Positions 48,257 through 63,380 of a DNA stretch of 64,000 nucleotides are shown piece by piece; the first letter of the stretch is position 1; each line of letters opens with the position of its first letter. The notes beneath the pieces were generated by a model that did no database searches, was not told the origin of the DNA, and saw only the letters and a program-made list of their open reading frames with translations. The position numbers were made by a program, and so were the translations under genes. The DNA is taken from positions 57,177-121,176 of the forward strand of contig JAFGQR010000106.1 in NCBI GenBank assembly GCA_016935555.1, written 5' to 3'. This stretch comes from Verrucomicrobiota bacterium (GTDB lineage Bacteria > Verrucomicrobiota > Verrucomicrobiia > Limisphaerales > JAFGQR01).

Positions 48257-51200
48257 TCAGCCGGGCTCCTTGAGCACGACCCTCTCGGCGGTGTGCAGCC
48301 GGACCGGCCCGAGCAGTCCAGACTCGGCCAGCCGGTCGTTTTTCTTCCACAGCCGCCAGCTGGTGAACGTGTAGCGGCCGGTCGGACTTGGCTTGCCTTC
48401 CTGCAGCCACTGGGGCCAGGCCTTGAGCGTGCCGTTGGGATTGCGCTCGCTGTCTTCGGGCAACTGTTCATCGCCGATCTGGCGGTTGATCCAGAGGTTG
48501 ACGACCTTCACTTCCAGACTGTTGTCGCCCGACTTGAGCGCGTCCGTCACATCCACGCGGTAAGGCGCTTTCCAGAGGATGCCGAGGTCTTTGCCGTTGA
48601 GATTCACCTCCGCCATGACCGCCACCTGCCCAAGGTCCAGGAAGAGGCGGTGCAGGGTTGAGGGTGGAACGCGGAGGGAAAACGTCGTCCGGTAAACCGC
48701 CGCCCCGGAGTAGTAACGGATGCCGTCCTCGGGGCGCCTGGACCAGTCATCCAGTGTGGCGAAGATGACGGGCTGCGCCGGCCCGCCCCATTTCGGGTCG
48801 AAGCGCACCTCCCAAGGACCGGCGATTTCCTGCGGCGCAGGCAGCGACTTCACAGTGAAGTGGCGCGTTTGTCCGCCTGCGCTGCTCAGGACGTAGGTGC
48901 CAGGCTCCGACACCCTGGCCTCGATGGCGCCGTCCGCCGTGTCCGTCAGTTCGAGAGCGCCGGTGTGGAGACGGCTGGCAGGTCGGGGCATGGCTGGGAT
49001 CAGCCGAGCCAGGTCGGTGGCGTCGAGCGCACGGTCCAATGGTTCGAACGCCCCCAACTGACCCTTGAACGGCGCGACGCTGCGTCCGTGCCGCACGCCT
49101 GCGCCGGGGTGCACGATGAACTGGCTCTTCAGACCCTTGCGGACAAGCTTGCCGTCCAGAAAGAGGCTGGGCTCGCCGCCGCGATAGACCACGGCGACGT
49201 GGGTCCAATTCGTGATCGGCCCGGCGAACACCAGCACCGGCGCGAAGTAATCCGCGCTGTGCTCGAACACGGCCACGCCGTTGCGCCCGATGGCCAGGCC
49301 CGCGCCAGCGTGGGACTCGTCGGCATACACTTCGTGCCCCGGGGGCGGGAAAAGCGCGTCGTTGCGTCCGGGACCGAATCCGACCACGCCGGAGTTCGTC
49401 TCGGGCGGCAACTCGGTGTCGGCTTCGGGTTTCGCCCAGACCGCCATGGTGAAGCTGTTGGTTACGCCGGCGTTGTTGTCGGACGCGGGGTCCTGCCGGG
49501 CTTGCCAGGCGAGGTCCATGACGGTCTCTCCATCGCGGCTCACGCTCACGATGCGGTCGCGTTCCGGCTGGCCGGCGTGTCGAAAGACGACGAAAACCGA
49601 TTCTTGGGACTGGAGTTCGATGGGCAGGCGTGTGCAACCCTCCGCCTCCTGGTAGATCGCTACCCGCACCGTGCGCCCCGTCTCCGGCCACCACAATTCG
49701 GGACGCCTGCCCTGCACGCGGAACGAGCACAGCGCCGTCTCCGGTTGCAGGTTTTTGTTCGCGAGAAAATAGACGTCCGCGTCGCCCACACGCTTGTGGA
49801 TGTGGCGAAGAGCCGTTGAAGGCCCGCTGCGCCCCTGCGCGGCGAAGTCCGGCGGCACGCCCATCTGCGCCAGCATGCGGCAAAGGATGTTGATGTCGGG
49901 GGTGGGGTCCGAGGACGGCAGGGACTGCTCGACGTCGCCCCACGGTTCCATGCCGAGCGGACCGAGCTCCAGCGCGGCGGCCCAGCCGGCGGTCGCGGCG
50001 GCGTCGGTTGTCCATGGGCCCTTCACGGTGGAGGCGGCTTCCCAGGTGGCGTCCGTGGGAATTCCCTGCGTGCGGCCGTCGCGGTATTTGATGGTGAGGC
50101 GGCCGATCAAGCCGGCCGGGTTGGGGGAGTCGGTTGCGTTCACGGCAGCCACGGCGATGCGATTTGCGCCGGGCTTCAGCGAAGAGGTCACGTTCATCGT
50201 GTAACTGCGCTGGAATGTGTCCCCCGAACCGACGCGCCGGCCGTTGACCCAGCACTCGAAGGCATTGTCCGCCGTCATCGTGAGCCGGGCGGACTGGATC
50301 GCGCCCTCCGCGTTCACCGTCTTGCGGAAGAAGCGCTTGCCCGGTGGCGCCGAGCGGGCCGGGTGGCCTTCTTTCCGCCAGATCCATTTTGCCCCGCGCA
50401 ACGGGTCAGCCTGGTCGGCCGAGGCAACGTCGTAAGGCCGAAACTCGCCCCCCCAGATCACACGGCCTTTGCCAACGCGGCGCTCGGTCTGGGTTGTCCC
50501 ACGTTCAGGCGGTTCGGACGCCGCGCCGGCTGAACCCGGGACGGCCATCGCACCCCACAGCTCCGTGGCCAGTTTCCTCACCTCGTCGTCACATTTCGGA
50601 AACCCGCTCAGGCTCGGGGACTTCACGGGAGGCGCGCCGACGATGGTGGCGCCGTCGCGCACCAGGTCGCGAATCTTGCCCAGCAGTCGCGGCGTCATCG
50701 TGGGCACCCGCGGCAGCACGAGCATCCGGTAGCTCATGCCGTCCGGCAGCACGAGGCGGCCGTTCTTCACCTTCATGCGCGTGAGCACGACCTCCGGCGG
50801 GCAGCCGTCGAAGTTGTAGCCGGGACGGTGGTGGCCGGATTTCACGGGGGACTTGAACTCGCGCGGGGAGTTCTCCGGCGCCAGGAAGCAGAGATCGGCG
50901 ACGAACAGCCCTTGCTGCAGCATGAACTGGCAGCGCGCAAGATACGCGTGCCAGGCGCGTGACGGTTCCCACCAGGTTTGCCCGCGCTCGTAGTGCAGGC
51001 CCCAGGGCCCCATCGACATCCCCGGGCGCGCGTCAGGCCACGGTTGGAGCGCGTAACGGTGGAAGACGAACCGGTTGATGCCTTCACAGAACGCCCAGTC
51101 GCCGAGGTCCTTGATGTTCCCCGGATGCCCAAGCCATCGCTCCGCATCGGTTGCCGTGAAGGCTTCCGCGCCGAGGATGGGCTTGCCATACACGTGGGCG

Positions 51201-52456
51201 GCCGAGGCCATCTCCGTGCAACTGGAGGCCGCGCCGAACCTGGACCAGGACCAGAACTCGCCCATCGGCTCGTCACAACGTCCCGCGTAGGCCAGGTTGT
51301 CGGTCGGCGAACCGTAGGCCTCGATGGACAACCGCATCCCGTGCCGGTGCGCCATCGTGCGGAAGTGCCCGGCGTAGTTCGCAAGCAACAGTTCGTTCAC
51401 GGTCATGCGCACGTCCCAGAGAAACCGCTCCGAAACCTCGAGGCTGTCCACCACGCGCCCGCTCATCACCGGCAGGTAGGGCAGGACATCGTAGCCGCGC
51501 AGCCTCCGAAACTCCTCGCGGAATTTCGGCGTCCAGTTCTGCGAACCCACCTCCCAGCTGTCGATGTGCGTGGACACGAGCGTTCGTGTTTCGCCCACGC
51601 GCCCTTGGTTGTCGGCAATGATCTTGCCCATCAGCCCGGCAAAGTGCGCCTCCGCCGCTTGCTTGCTGAGCTTGTCGCACTCGAGTCCGCGGCCGTCGAC
51701 CGGCGCGGGATGATTGTCCTTGCCCGTGGTCGTGTGGCCGAGGCGCAACAGCGTCCACGAGCCGGCGGGCACGTCCCACGAGAGTCGTCCATCCCGACCC
51801 AGCTTCGACGTGACATTCACCCATCGGTCCCGCGGCACAACCGCCTCGGCCGTCAGCTTCGGAAACGCCGCGCGCAACGGAATCTCCTCCGTCGTGTGGG
51901 CCGACTTGCCGCGCAGATGCGGAATGACGTGGTTGCTTGCCGGGGTGGGAAAGGCGAACACGGCGATGTCGCGATAGAAATCCCTCACGGGCTTGGCCTG
52001 GGGGAGGACGGCGTCGAAGCGCCTCGGGCCGGTGACGTTCGTCTCCGCCCACACGACGCGCTGCATGGACAGCTCCGGCGTGATCCACGGCCCGCCGCTG
52101 CCGCACCAGCCGGCGTCGTTGTTCATATTCACTTCGAGGCCAAGACGGTCCGCCTCGGCGCAGAGGTGCTTGAACAGATCCCGCCAAAGCGGCCCGGCGA
52201 ACTTGGCCGGCCCGGGCGGCGCGCCCTGGTCCGTCTCCATGTAGAGCACGCCGCCGATGCCCACGCGCCTCATGGCTTCGAGATCGAGCGTGATGCCGTT
52301 GCTCGTGATGTTGCCGTCGAGCGGGAACCAATAGACCCACGGTCGGGCCGAGGCGGGCGGCTGGCGGAAACCGGTTTCGAGGTCCCGGTCGGAGGCCGCC
52401 AAGATGCCCGTGGCCAAGGCCCCCCATGCCAGGAAAAGCAGGACTGGTGTCTTCAT
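48257..52456 (-). CDS. GH106-like alpha-L-rhamnosidase with inserted LamG domain and GH2-like sugar-binding C-terminus
   Basis: 'RPWVYWFPLDGNITSNGITLDLEAMRRVGIGGVLYMETDQGAPPGPAKFAGPLWRDLFKHLCAEADRLGLEVNMNNDAGWCGSGGPWITPELSMQRVVWAE'; LamG-like 'TNSFTMAVWAKPE…NWTHVAVVYRGGEPSLFLDGKLV'. Confidence 0.87.
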   Translation of the reverse strand: MKTPVLLFLAWGALATGILAASDRDLETGFRQPPASARPWVYWFPLDGNITSNGITLDLEAMRRVGIGGVLYMETDQGAPPGPAKFAGPLWRDLFKHLCAEADRLGLEVNMNNDAGWCGSGGPWITPELSMQRVVWAETNVTGPRRFDAVLPQAKPVRDFYRDIAVFAFPTPASNHVIPHLRGKSAHTTEEIPLRAAFPKLTAEAVVPRDRWVNVTSKLGRDGRLSWDVPAGSWTLLRLGHTTTGKDNHPAPVDGRGLECDKLSKQAAEAHFAGLMGKIIADNQGRVGETRTLVSTHIDSWEVGSQNWTPKFREEFRRLRGYDVLPYLPVMSGRVVDSLEVSERFLWDVRMTVNELLLANYAGHFRTMAHRHGMRLSIEAYGSPTDNLAYAGRCDEPMGEFWSWSRFGAASSCTEMASAAHVYGKPILGAEAFTATDAERWLGHPGNIKDLGDWAFCEGINRFVFHRYALQPWPDARPGMSMGPWGLHYERGQTWWEPSRAWHAYLARCQFMLQQGLFVADLCFLAPENSPREFKSPVKSGHHRPGYNFDGCPPEVVLTRMKVKNGRLVLPDGMSYRMLVLPRVPTMTPRLLGKIRDLVRDGATIVGAPPVKSPSLSGFPKCDDEVRKLATELWGAMAVPGSAGAASEPPERGTTQTERRVGKGRVIWGGEFRPYDVASADQADPLRGAKWIWRKEGHPARSAPPGKRFFRKTVNAEGAIQSARLTMTADNAFECWVNGRRVGSGDTFQRSYTMNVTSSLKPGANRIAVAAVNATDSPNPAGLIGRLTIKYRDGRTQGIPTDATWEAASTVKGPWTTDAAATAGWAAALELGPLGMEPWGDVEQSLPSSDPTPDINILCRMLAQMGVPPDFAAQGRSGPSTALRHIHKRVGDADVYFLANKNLQPETALCSFRVQGRRPELWWPETGRTVRVAIYQEAEGCTRLPIELQSQESVFVVFRHAGQPERDRIVSVSRDGETVMDLAWQARQDPASDNNAGVTNSFTMAVWAKPEADTELPPETNSGVVGFGPGRNDALFPPPGHEVYADESHAGAGLAIGRNGVAVFEHSADYFAPVLVFAGPITNWTHVAVVYRGGEPSLFLDGKLVRKGLKSQFIVHPGAGVRHGRSVAPFKGQLGAFEPLDRALDATDLARLIPAMPRPASRLHTGALELTDTADGAIEARVSEPGTYVLSSAGGQTRHFTVKSLPAPQEIAGPWEVRFDPKWGGPAQPVIFATLDDWSRRPEDGIRYYSGAAVYRTTFSLRVPPSTLHRLFLDLGQVAVMAEVNLNGKDLGILWKAPYRVDVTDALKSGDNSLEVKVVNLWINRQIGDEQLPEDSERNPNGTLKAWPQWLQEGKPSPTGRYTFTSWRLWKKNDRLAESGLLGPVRLHTAERVVLKEPG

Positions 52457-52606
52457 AACGTTGCGGTTTGTGCTTATACCAACGCTCCCCCGTCTGCGCC
52501 AGCAAAACGGCACCAACCGGGTCGAGGCCTTGTTGGCGTTTGCGGCCCGGCCTTGCCTCATGACCTTGCTAACCTGCATTTCTCACGGCGCACTGAGAAA
52601 TGCGGG

Positions 52607-54139
52607 CTAAAACTTCCCAAGCAGTTCCGCCATGGCCCCGCCCAGCCTCAGACCGACCTCCAGGAATGTCTCGGCATTCCGGTTGTAGTGATAGCCCTGG
52701 TTCTTTGGCGACACATCCGCTTCCCGCCACAGGTCGCGCGAATCCACCGCGCTCACGTTGCCGGCGAACTCGGGATGCTTCCTGGCATCGGCAATGGCCA
52801 GTTGCGCCTCGGCCACCTGCAGCCCCAAGCCCGTGCGGCCGGGGTTGCCGCAGCCCGTGGCGAGCACGAACTTGGCATTCGGGGCGTTGTAGTCCTTGCG
52901 CAGGGACGGGATGAGACGGGCGAGGTTCTGTTCGTAGCGGCCGGCGTGGACGGCGTTCATATGATCCTTGTGCCCCTGCCACCAGACAAACCCGGCGATC
53001 TCGAGGCCCTGGCCCTGGTAGTCGGGGTGAATCTTCGCGAGGTTGGCAAGCGCGGCCTTCGCGTTGGCCATGTCGTCGTCATACTGTTTGCCCGCATACC
53101 AATCGACGGGTTTCCCCGTTTTCTTGTCCACCCACGGGGGAGGCTTCGTCGCCAAGCCCTGGTTCCTGTCCATGACCCAGGAATCCGGCCGGTCCCTGTA
53201 GCCGGCGAAGACTTTCGTGACCTTCTGGCCGCTGCGCTCGGTGACCTCCGCCTGATAGCGCTCGCTGCCCGGCGGCAGCAGGTCCCAGCCGAGACTGCGG
53301 TTGCCAATGCAGGACTTCAGGATGAGCACCGGCTCCTCGAACAGTTGGCCCATCACGAAACCAAAGCCCAGTTCCGGTCCGATGGACCTGCCGTTGTTCG
53401 CCGTCGCGCTGAGGAAGCCGCCGTGTTTTGTCCGGGCATCGTAGTAGTAAACGTCCCTGCGCACCGCCCATTCGCCGCGGTCGTCCACCAGGAATGGATA
53501 CTTCTTCTGGTCCTTGACCAGGGTCTCCAAGGTTCCGGGAACATCCATCCGCCGGTACCATCCGGCGCCGTTGAGTTCCGAGGTCAGATACACCACTCTG
53601 AAGGGATAGGTTTTCCCCTCCTCGAAGCGGAATGGCTTTCGGACCGGCTCCTTGCCAACCTCTCTCCGATAGACCTCGGTTCCGTCGATGACCATGATGT
53701 TGTAGGACGAACCCGCGTGGCCGGGACTCAACTCGCACACCGCCGCCGTCTTCATCTGAATCTGTCCCCGAACCACGCAGGTGCGTCCGCCGGTGGCGGG
53801 GGTGGGTTTGAGCACGCCAATGCCTGGCAATTCCGTGGTCGAGACCGGCGTCATCGTGTCATAATCGGCCGAGGCGGAGTAGGCCCCCTCGTAAACCGAC
53901 AGTGCCAGCTTCAGAAGAGCCGGCCCCCACCCCACACTGCCCCCGCTGAGGTCTCCCATCCCGACCATGTTGGACTGGCCCATCAGGATGAATACTTTGA
54001 CCTTCCTGGTTGGGTCGGGCGCGTTCGCGTCAGGCCTGGATAATTGAACCGGGTTCGGCCTGTCAGCGGCCGGGAGGGCAGGCTGCGCCAATAGCGCCGT
54101 GGCAGCCAGTATGCTGGGGATTGGGTTTCGAGTCTTCAT
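52607..54139 (-). CDS. SASA-domain carbohydrate esterase, secreted
   Basis: 'KVKVFILMGQSNMVGMGDL', 'EPVLILKSCIGNRSLGWDLLPPGS', 'EIAGFVWWQGHKDHMN'. Confidence 0.85.
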   Translation of the reverse strand: MKTRNPIPSILAATALLAQPALPAADRPNPVQLSRPDANAPDPTRKVKVFILMGQSNMVGMGDLSGGSVGWGPALLKLALSVYEGAYSASADYDTMTPVSTTELPGIGVLKPTPATGGRTCVVRGQIQMKTAAVCELSPGHAGSSYNIMVIDGTEVYRREVGKEPVRKPFRFEEGKTYPFRVVYLTSELNGAGWYRRMDVPGTLETLVKDQKKYPFLVDDRGEWAVRRDVYYYDARTKHGGFLSATANNGRSIGPELGFGFVMGQLFEEPVLILKSCIGNRSLGWDLLPPGSERYQAEVTERSGQKVTKVFAGYRDRPDSWVMDRNQGLATKPPPWVDKKTGKPVDWYAGKQYDDDMANAKAALANLAKIHPDYQGQGLEIAGFVWWQGHKDHMNAVHAGRYEQNLARLIPSLRKDYNAPNAKFVLATGCGNPGRTGLGLQVAEAQLAIADARKHPEFAGNVSAVDSRDLWREADVSPKNQGYHYNRNAETFLEVGLRLGGAMAELLGKF

Positions 54140-54295
54140 GTCAATGTCGCTTGATGCCGGCCTTGCCGGCCATGGCCATGCCGTCGCTTTGAGTTGCCCG
54201 TGTCCGAACAGTCCGGTCTCCACGCACAACGCCGGGCTGTATGTTCTCCGCCGCACAAGGCAACGCCGACAGAAACGTGAGAACCGGCACGTGTT

Positions 54296-54394
54296 TCATT
54301 GGAGCGGGATCTTGGGCGGGTCCGCCGCACCGGCGCCACCGGCACACAGGCAGGACACGAGAACGAAGAGAGTCGTTTTCAATTGGCAAATCAT
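54296..54394 (-). pseudogene. Orphan signal-peptide remnant (32 aa)
   Basis: Manual translation MICQLKTTLFVLVSCLCAGGAGAADPPKIPLQ* – complete signal peptide followed immediately by stop. Confidence 0.5.
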
Positions 54395-54572
54395 GGAATT
54401 CCGGCTTCAGCCTAATTGAACCGTGGCCCGGCCTTCAAGCGCAAACCGATGACGTTCTCCACGTCTCCACATCTGTTGACCCAAGGGCGGAATCCAACAG
54501 CCGGTGTCCGCCACCGGAACGAGGCATGGCAAGACTGGCGCCTCGCGCCAAACGTGATAGACTCGCCCCGAC

Positions 54573-56045
54573 ATGACTCGATCCATGAAAACACGTCATC
54601 CGTTCCCCTGGTCCGTGCTTGGCGCCGCTGCGCTTGCCGCGGCGGCCGGAGCCGCAAGCGAGCCGCCACCGCCCGATCCGATGGTCGTCAAACCCCGGGA
54701 CAATGGCGCCGCGCTGGTGAACCCGGACATGGGCTGGACGCTGATGTTCTATTCGAACGTCCCGAAGAACTACGGCTCGCAGCTCGAGCCTGCGGACACC
54801 GCGGACGAGTGGCCCGGGCTGTCCGTCGTCTATCTGCGGATCCCGTGGGCGTTCGTTGAACCGGAGGAGGGCGGGTTCAACTGGCCGATTCTCGACACGC
54901 CCGCGCAACGTTGGATCGCCAAGGGCAAGCGCGTCGCCTTTCGCCTGACCTGCTCCGAAAACTGGACCCGGTTCGCCACGCCCGAATGGGTGAGGAACGC
55001 CGGGGCCAAAGGCGTCTTCTACGACTGGGGCAAGGGACCGACGCCCAACGGCCACTTCTGGGACCCCGACTTTGCGGACCCGGTCTTCCTGGCCAAGCTG
55101 GACCATTTCCTGCAGGCGGTGGCCGGCCGTTACGACGGGCGGCCGCAGGTGGCCTTTTTCGACATCGGCAGCTATGGCATGTGGGGCGAAGGCCATACCG
55201 GCGGCAGCAGCCAAATTCCCCAGGACCGCGCCGACGAAATCGTGCGCCAGCACATCGATCTTCACCTCAAACACTTCAAGCGCACCCGGCTGGCCATCCT
55301 CGATGACGTCACCGGCCCGCAAGCCAGGGGCGCACATCAGCCGCTGACGGATTACGCGCGCTCGAAAGGCATCACGCTGCGCGACGACAGCATCTGCGTG
55401 CAGCCGCCGCCGAACTCGTGGTATCACGCCGAAATGGCCGGGCTGTTCTGGCCCACGCTCCCGGTGATTGTCGAGCATGAGCACTATGGCCCGTCCAAGA
55501 AGCGCGGCGCGTGGGGCGATGGCTCGCGGCTGATCCAAGCGGTTGAGGATTACCACGCAAGCTACCTGACCATTCACTGGTGGCCGCATGAGATGCTCGC
55601 CGAAACCAGGAAGACCGTGGACGACATCAACCTTCGCCTGGGCTACCGGCTGCAACTGCGGGAGATCTCCTGGCCCAGCCGCGCCACGATCGGCAAGCCC
55701 TTTGTGGTGAACAGCCAGTGGGCCAACGCCGGCGTGGCTCCGTGTTATCCCGGCGGCTTCATGGCCCTGACGCTCAAGAATCCCAAGGGCGGCATCGTGG
55801 CCGTGCTTGCCGACGGAAGCTTCAACCTGCGCGACCTGAAGCCCGCTCCCAAGGGACAGGCCCATGTCACCCACCACCGCAGCCGATTCACCGCAGGCCT
55901 GATCGCCCCGGCAACCGCGCCCGGCACCTGCGATGTCTTCGTGTCCGTCGGCGAACGCGACGGCACTCCGGTCATCGCGCTGCCGCTCAACGGCGACGAC
56001 GGCCAGCGGCGCTATCGCCTGGGTCCCATCTCGCTCCAGCCCTGA
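54573..56045 (+). CDS. DUF4832-like secreted protein (TIM-barrel glycosidase-like)
   Basis: 'ALVNPDMGWTLMFYSN…VVYLRIPWAFVEPEEGGFNWPILD…FDIGSYGMWGEGHTGGSSQIPQD'. Confidence 0.65.
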   Translation: MTRSMKTRHPFPWSVLGAAALAAAAGAASEPPPPDPMVVKPRDNGAALVNPDMGWTLMFYSNVPKNYGSQLEPADTADEWPGLSVVYLRIPWAFVEPEEGGFNWPILDTPAQRWIAKGKRVAFRLTCSENWTRFATPEWVRNAGAKGVFYDWGKGPTPNGHFWDPDFADPVFLAKLDHFLQAVAGRYDGRPQVAFFDIGSYGMWGEGHTGGSSQIPQDRADEIVRQHIDLHLKHFKRTRLAILDDVTGPQARGAHQPLTDYARSKGITLRDDSICVQPPPNSWYHAEMAGLFWPTLPVIVEHEHYGPSKKRGAWGDGSRLIQAVEDYHASYLTIHWWPHEMLAETRKTVDDINLRLGYRLQLREISWPSRATIGKPFVVNSQWANAGVAPCYPGGFMALTLKNPKGGIVAVLADGSFNLRDLKPAPKGQAHVTHHRSRFTAGLIAPATAPGTCDVFVSVGERDGTPVIALPLNGDDGQRRYRLGPISLQP

Positions 56046-56272
56046 TGCGGGACAACCGCCGATGGCGATTGCCCTCACACTTGCACGAGGTTTCAATCAA
56101 AACAGGCGCAACCTCTTCCCTTGAATTCCCCCCCGGGCCCTCGGTTTGGGTAGCCGCCCGGGGAGCGATGGAGAAACGGCAGTCGTGTTGTGAGCCTGCT
56201 CGAAAATCCTGGAACTCCTGATTTCGTGTCCAAAACTCGTGGTTCGCCGGAAGTACTGGTAGTAATTGAAGC

Positions 56273-56820
56273 ATGTCGGCCAATTCACAGCGTCCTTTGG
56301 ATGAATCCCACGCTGCACAACAGCGGTTCCTTTCGCTATTCCTGCGCAGCGAGCGGGAGATCTTCCGGTACGTCGCGGCCTTGGTGCCCAACGTCATGGA
56401 CGCTGAAGACATTGTGCAGCAGACCGCATTGGCGCTTTGGGAGAAGTTCGATGCCTACAATCCGGCGCAGCCGTTCACTCCGTGGGCCTGCCGATTTGCC
56501 CTGAACAAGGCCCGGCAATGGATTGAGCGGCGTCAACGCTGGCAGGCCCTGCTGGACCACGGTCTGGCCGAGGAGTTGGCGCAGCGGCGGCAGGAGTTGC
56601 AACCCGGGTTCGAGCGACGGCTGAAATACCTGGAAGGATGTTTGGGAAAGCTGCCCGCCGATCATCGCTCCCTGGTCAAGGGCTATTATTACGAGCGCAC
56701 CGGCATCGAATCCCTGGCCGGACGTTCCGGGCGAAGCGTGGCCGCGACCTATAAAATGCTGCAACGGATCCGGCAGGCGCTTCAACTTTGCGTGGAAACG
56801 CAATCCCAACCGGAGGTGGC

Positions 56821-56824
<4 letters not shown>
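56273..56824 (+). CDS. ECF-type RNA polymerase sigma factor
   Basis: 'FLSLFLRSEREIFRYVAALVPNVMDAEDIVQQTALALWEKFDAYNPAQPFTPWACRFALNKARQW' and region 4 'CLGKLPADHRSLVKGYYYERTGIESLAGRSGRSVAATYKMLQRIRQAL'. Confidence 0.92.
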
Positions 56825-61844
<5,020 letters not shown>

Positions 61845-61870
61845 ACTTCTTCGGCCATCTCAGTTTCCGT

Positions 61871-61920
61871 TAAGTCCAAATCCGAAACACAAAATCCGAA
61901 ATCCGAACCAAATCCAAATG
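61871..61920. repeat. Degenerate CCAAATCCGAA-type short repeats in the GH95-GH10 intergenic region
   Basis: taagtccaaatccgaaacacaaaatccgaaatccgaaccaaatccaaatg. Confidence 0.65.
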
Positions 61921-63285
61921 TCTCACATCCGAATTCCAAAGGGCACTTGGCGCCGCGCCTCGGCCGGAGGGCACCCCCGTCGACACTGCCAACAGGCCGG
62001 AGCGCCGGTCTGCGGCCGGCTTTCGACAAACCTCAGCTCCCGCATTGGATGGCTGGCGGCGATGGTCTTCGCCATTGCGGCGACGGGCCGCTCTGCCGAC
62101 AGTCCCACCCTCAAGGACGCTTACAAGGACCATTTCCTCGTTGGCACGGCCATCAACCGCACCATCGCCACCGGCGCCGCGTTCCGGTGGCGAACCCGGG
62201 AACAGGTCAATCGCGATATTGCTCTCGTGAGGGAACAGTACAACCAGATCACCGCCGAGAATGACATGAAGTGGACGCTCATCCATCCGCGGGAAGGTGC
62301 GGATGGCTACAATTTTGAGCTGGCCGACGCCTTTGTGAATTTCGGCCTCAGCAACAACATGTATCTCGTGGGACATACGCTCGTCTGGCACGCCCAGACA
62401 CCCTTCTGGGTATTCGAAGGAACCAACGTGCCGCCCGGAGAATCGAACGCTTTGTCTGCGGCTCCCGGCGCCACCTCGAACCAAGCTGAACCGAATGCGC
62501 CTCGCGGTGCCAGATTCAGCCGCGGTTTTGGTCGCTCTCGTTTCACCGGGCCACGCGCATCCCGGGAGGAACTGCTTGAGCGGATGCGGGATCACATTCA
62601 CACCGTGGTCGGCCGTTACAAAGGGAGGATCAAGGTCTGGGACGTCGTGAACGAGGCCATTGCCGATCAGGGAACCGACGTGCTGCGGAACTCGCTCTGG
62701 CTGCAAATCATTGGGCCCGATTTCATTGCCAAGGCATTCCAATACGCCCACGAAGCCGATCCGGACGCCATCCTCCGCTACAATGACTACGGCTTGGAGA
62801 ACCCGACGAAACGCCGCAAGCTCGTCGCCCTGATCAAATCGTTGAGGGAGCGACGTGTCCCGGTCATGGCCATCGGGACACAGGCCCATCTCAACGTCTC
62901 TGGCGCCAGCTTTGAGAACATGGATGAAACCTTGACCGAGATGGCGGCCCTTGGTTTACCCATTCACGTCACCGAGTTGGACGTCAACAGCGCGCAGGCC
63001 GGTCAGCGCCACACCGGGGCGGACATCGCCCACAACGCCGCCGCCACCCAAGGCGGCTTGGTCGACGCAGCCGAGCGGAGATTAACCGAAGCCTATGAAG
63101 ACATTTTCCGCGCCTTCCTGAAGCACAAAGCCGCGGTCAAGATGGTCACTTTCTGGGGGCCCAATGACGCGAACTCCTGGCGCCGCAATGGCAAGCCGCT
63201 GTTGTTCGATGTGGATGGTCAGCCCAAGCCAGCCTTGGACGCGGTGATCCGCGTCGCTACTGAGAGGAAGCCAGCCTCCCGGTGA
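61918..63285 (+). CDS. GH10 endo-1,4-beta-xylanase-like, secreted (start uncertain)
   Basis: 'FLVGTAINRTIATG…ITAENDMKWTLIHP…LVGHTLVWHAQTPFWVF', acid/base 'WDVVNEAI', nucleophile 'HVTELDVN'. Confidence 0.92.
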   Translation: MSHIRIPKGTWRRASAGGHPRRHCQQAGAPVCGRLSTNLSSRIGWLAAMVFAIAATGRSADSPTLKDAYKDHFLVGTAINRTIATGAAFRWRTREQVNRDIALVREQYNQITAENDMKWTLIHPREGADGYNFELADAFVNFGLSNNMYLVGHTLVWHAQTPFWVFEGTNVPPGESNALSAAPGATSNQAEPNAPRGARFSRGFGRSRFTGPRASREELLERMRDHIHTVVGRYKGRIKVWDVVNEAIADQGTDVLRNSLWLQIIGPDFIAKAFQYAHEADPDAILRYNDYGLENPTKRRKLVALIKSLRERRVPVMAIGTQAHLNVSGASFENMDETLTEMAALGLPIHVTELDVNSAQAGQRHTGADIAHNAAATQGGLVDAAERRLTEAYEDIFRAFLKHKAAVKMVTFWGPNDANSWRRNGKPLLFDVDGQPKPALDAVIRVATERKPASR

Positions 63286-63380
63286 GGTCCCAACCCCGCT
63301 CGCAACATCAAATCCAAATGGCATGAAGGTGAAGTTCATCCTCGGAATTCATAACACGACCCAAAGCCCCAAACCACTCC

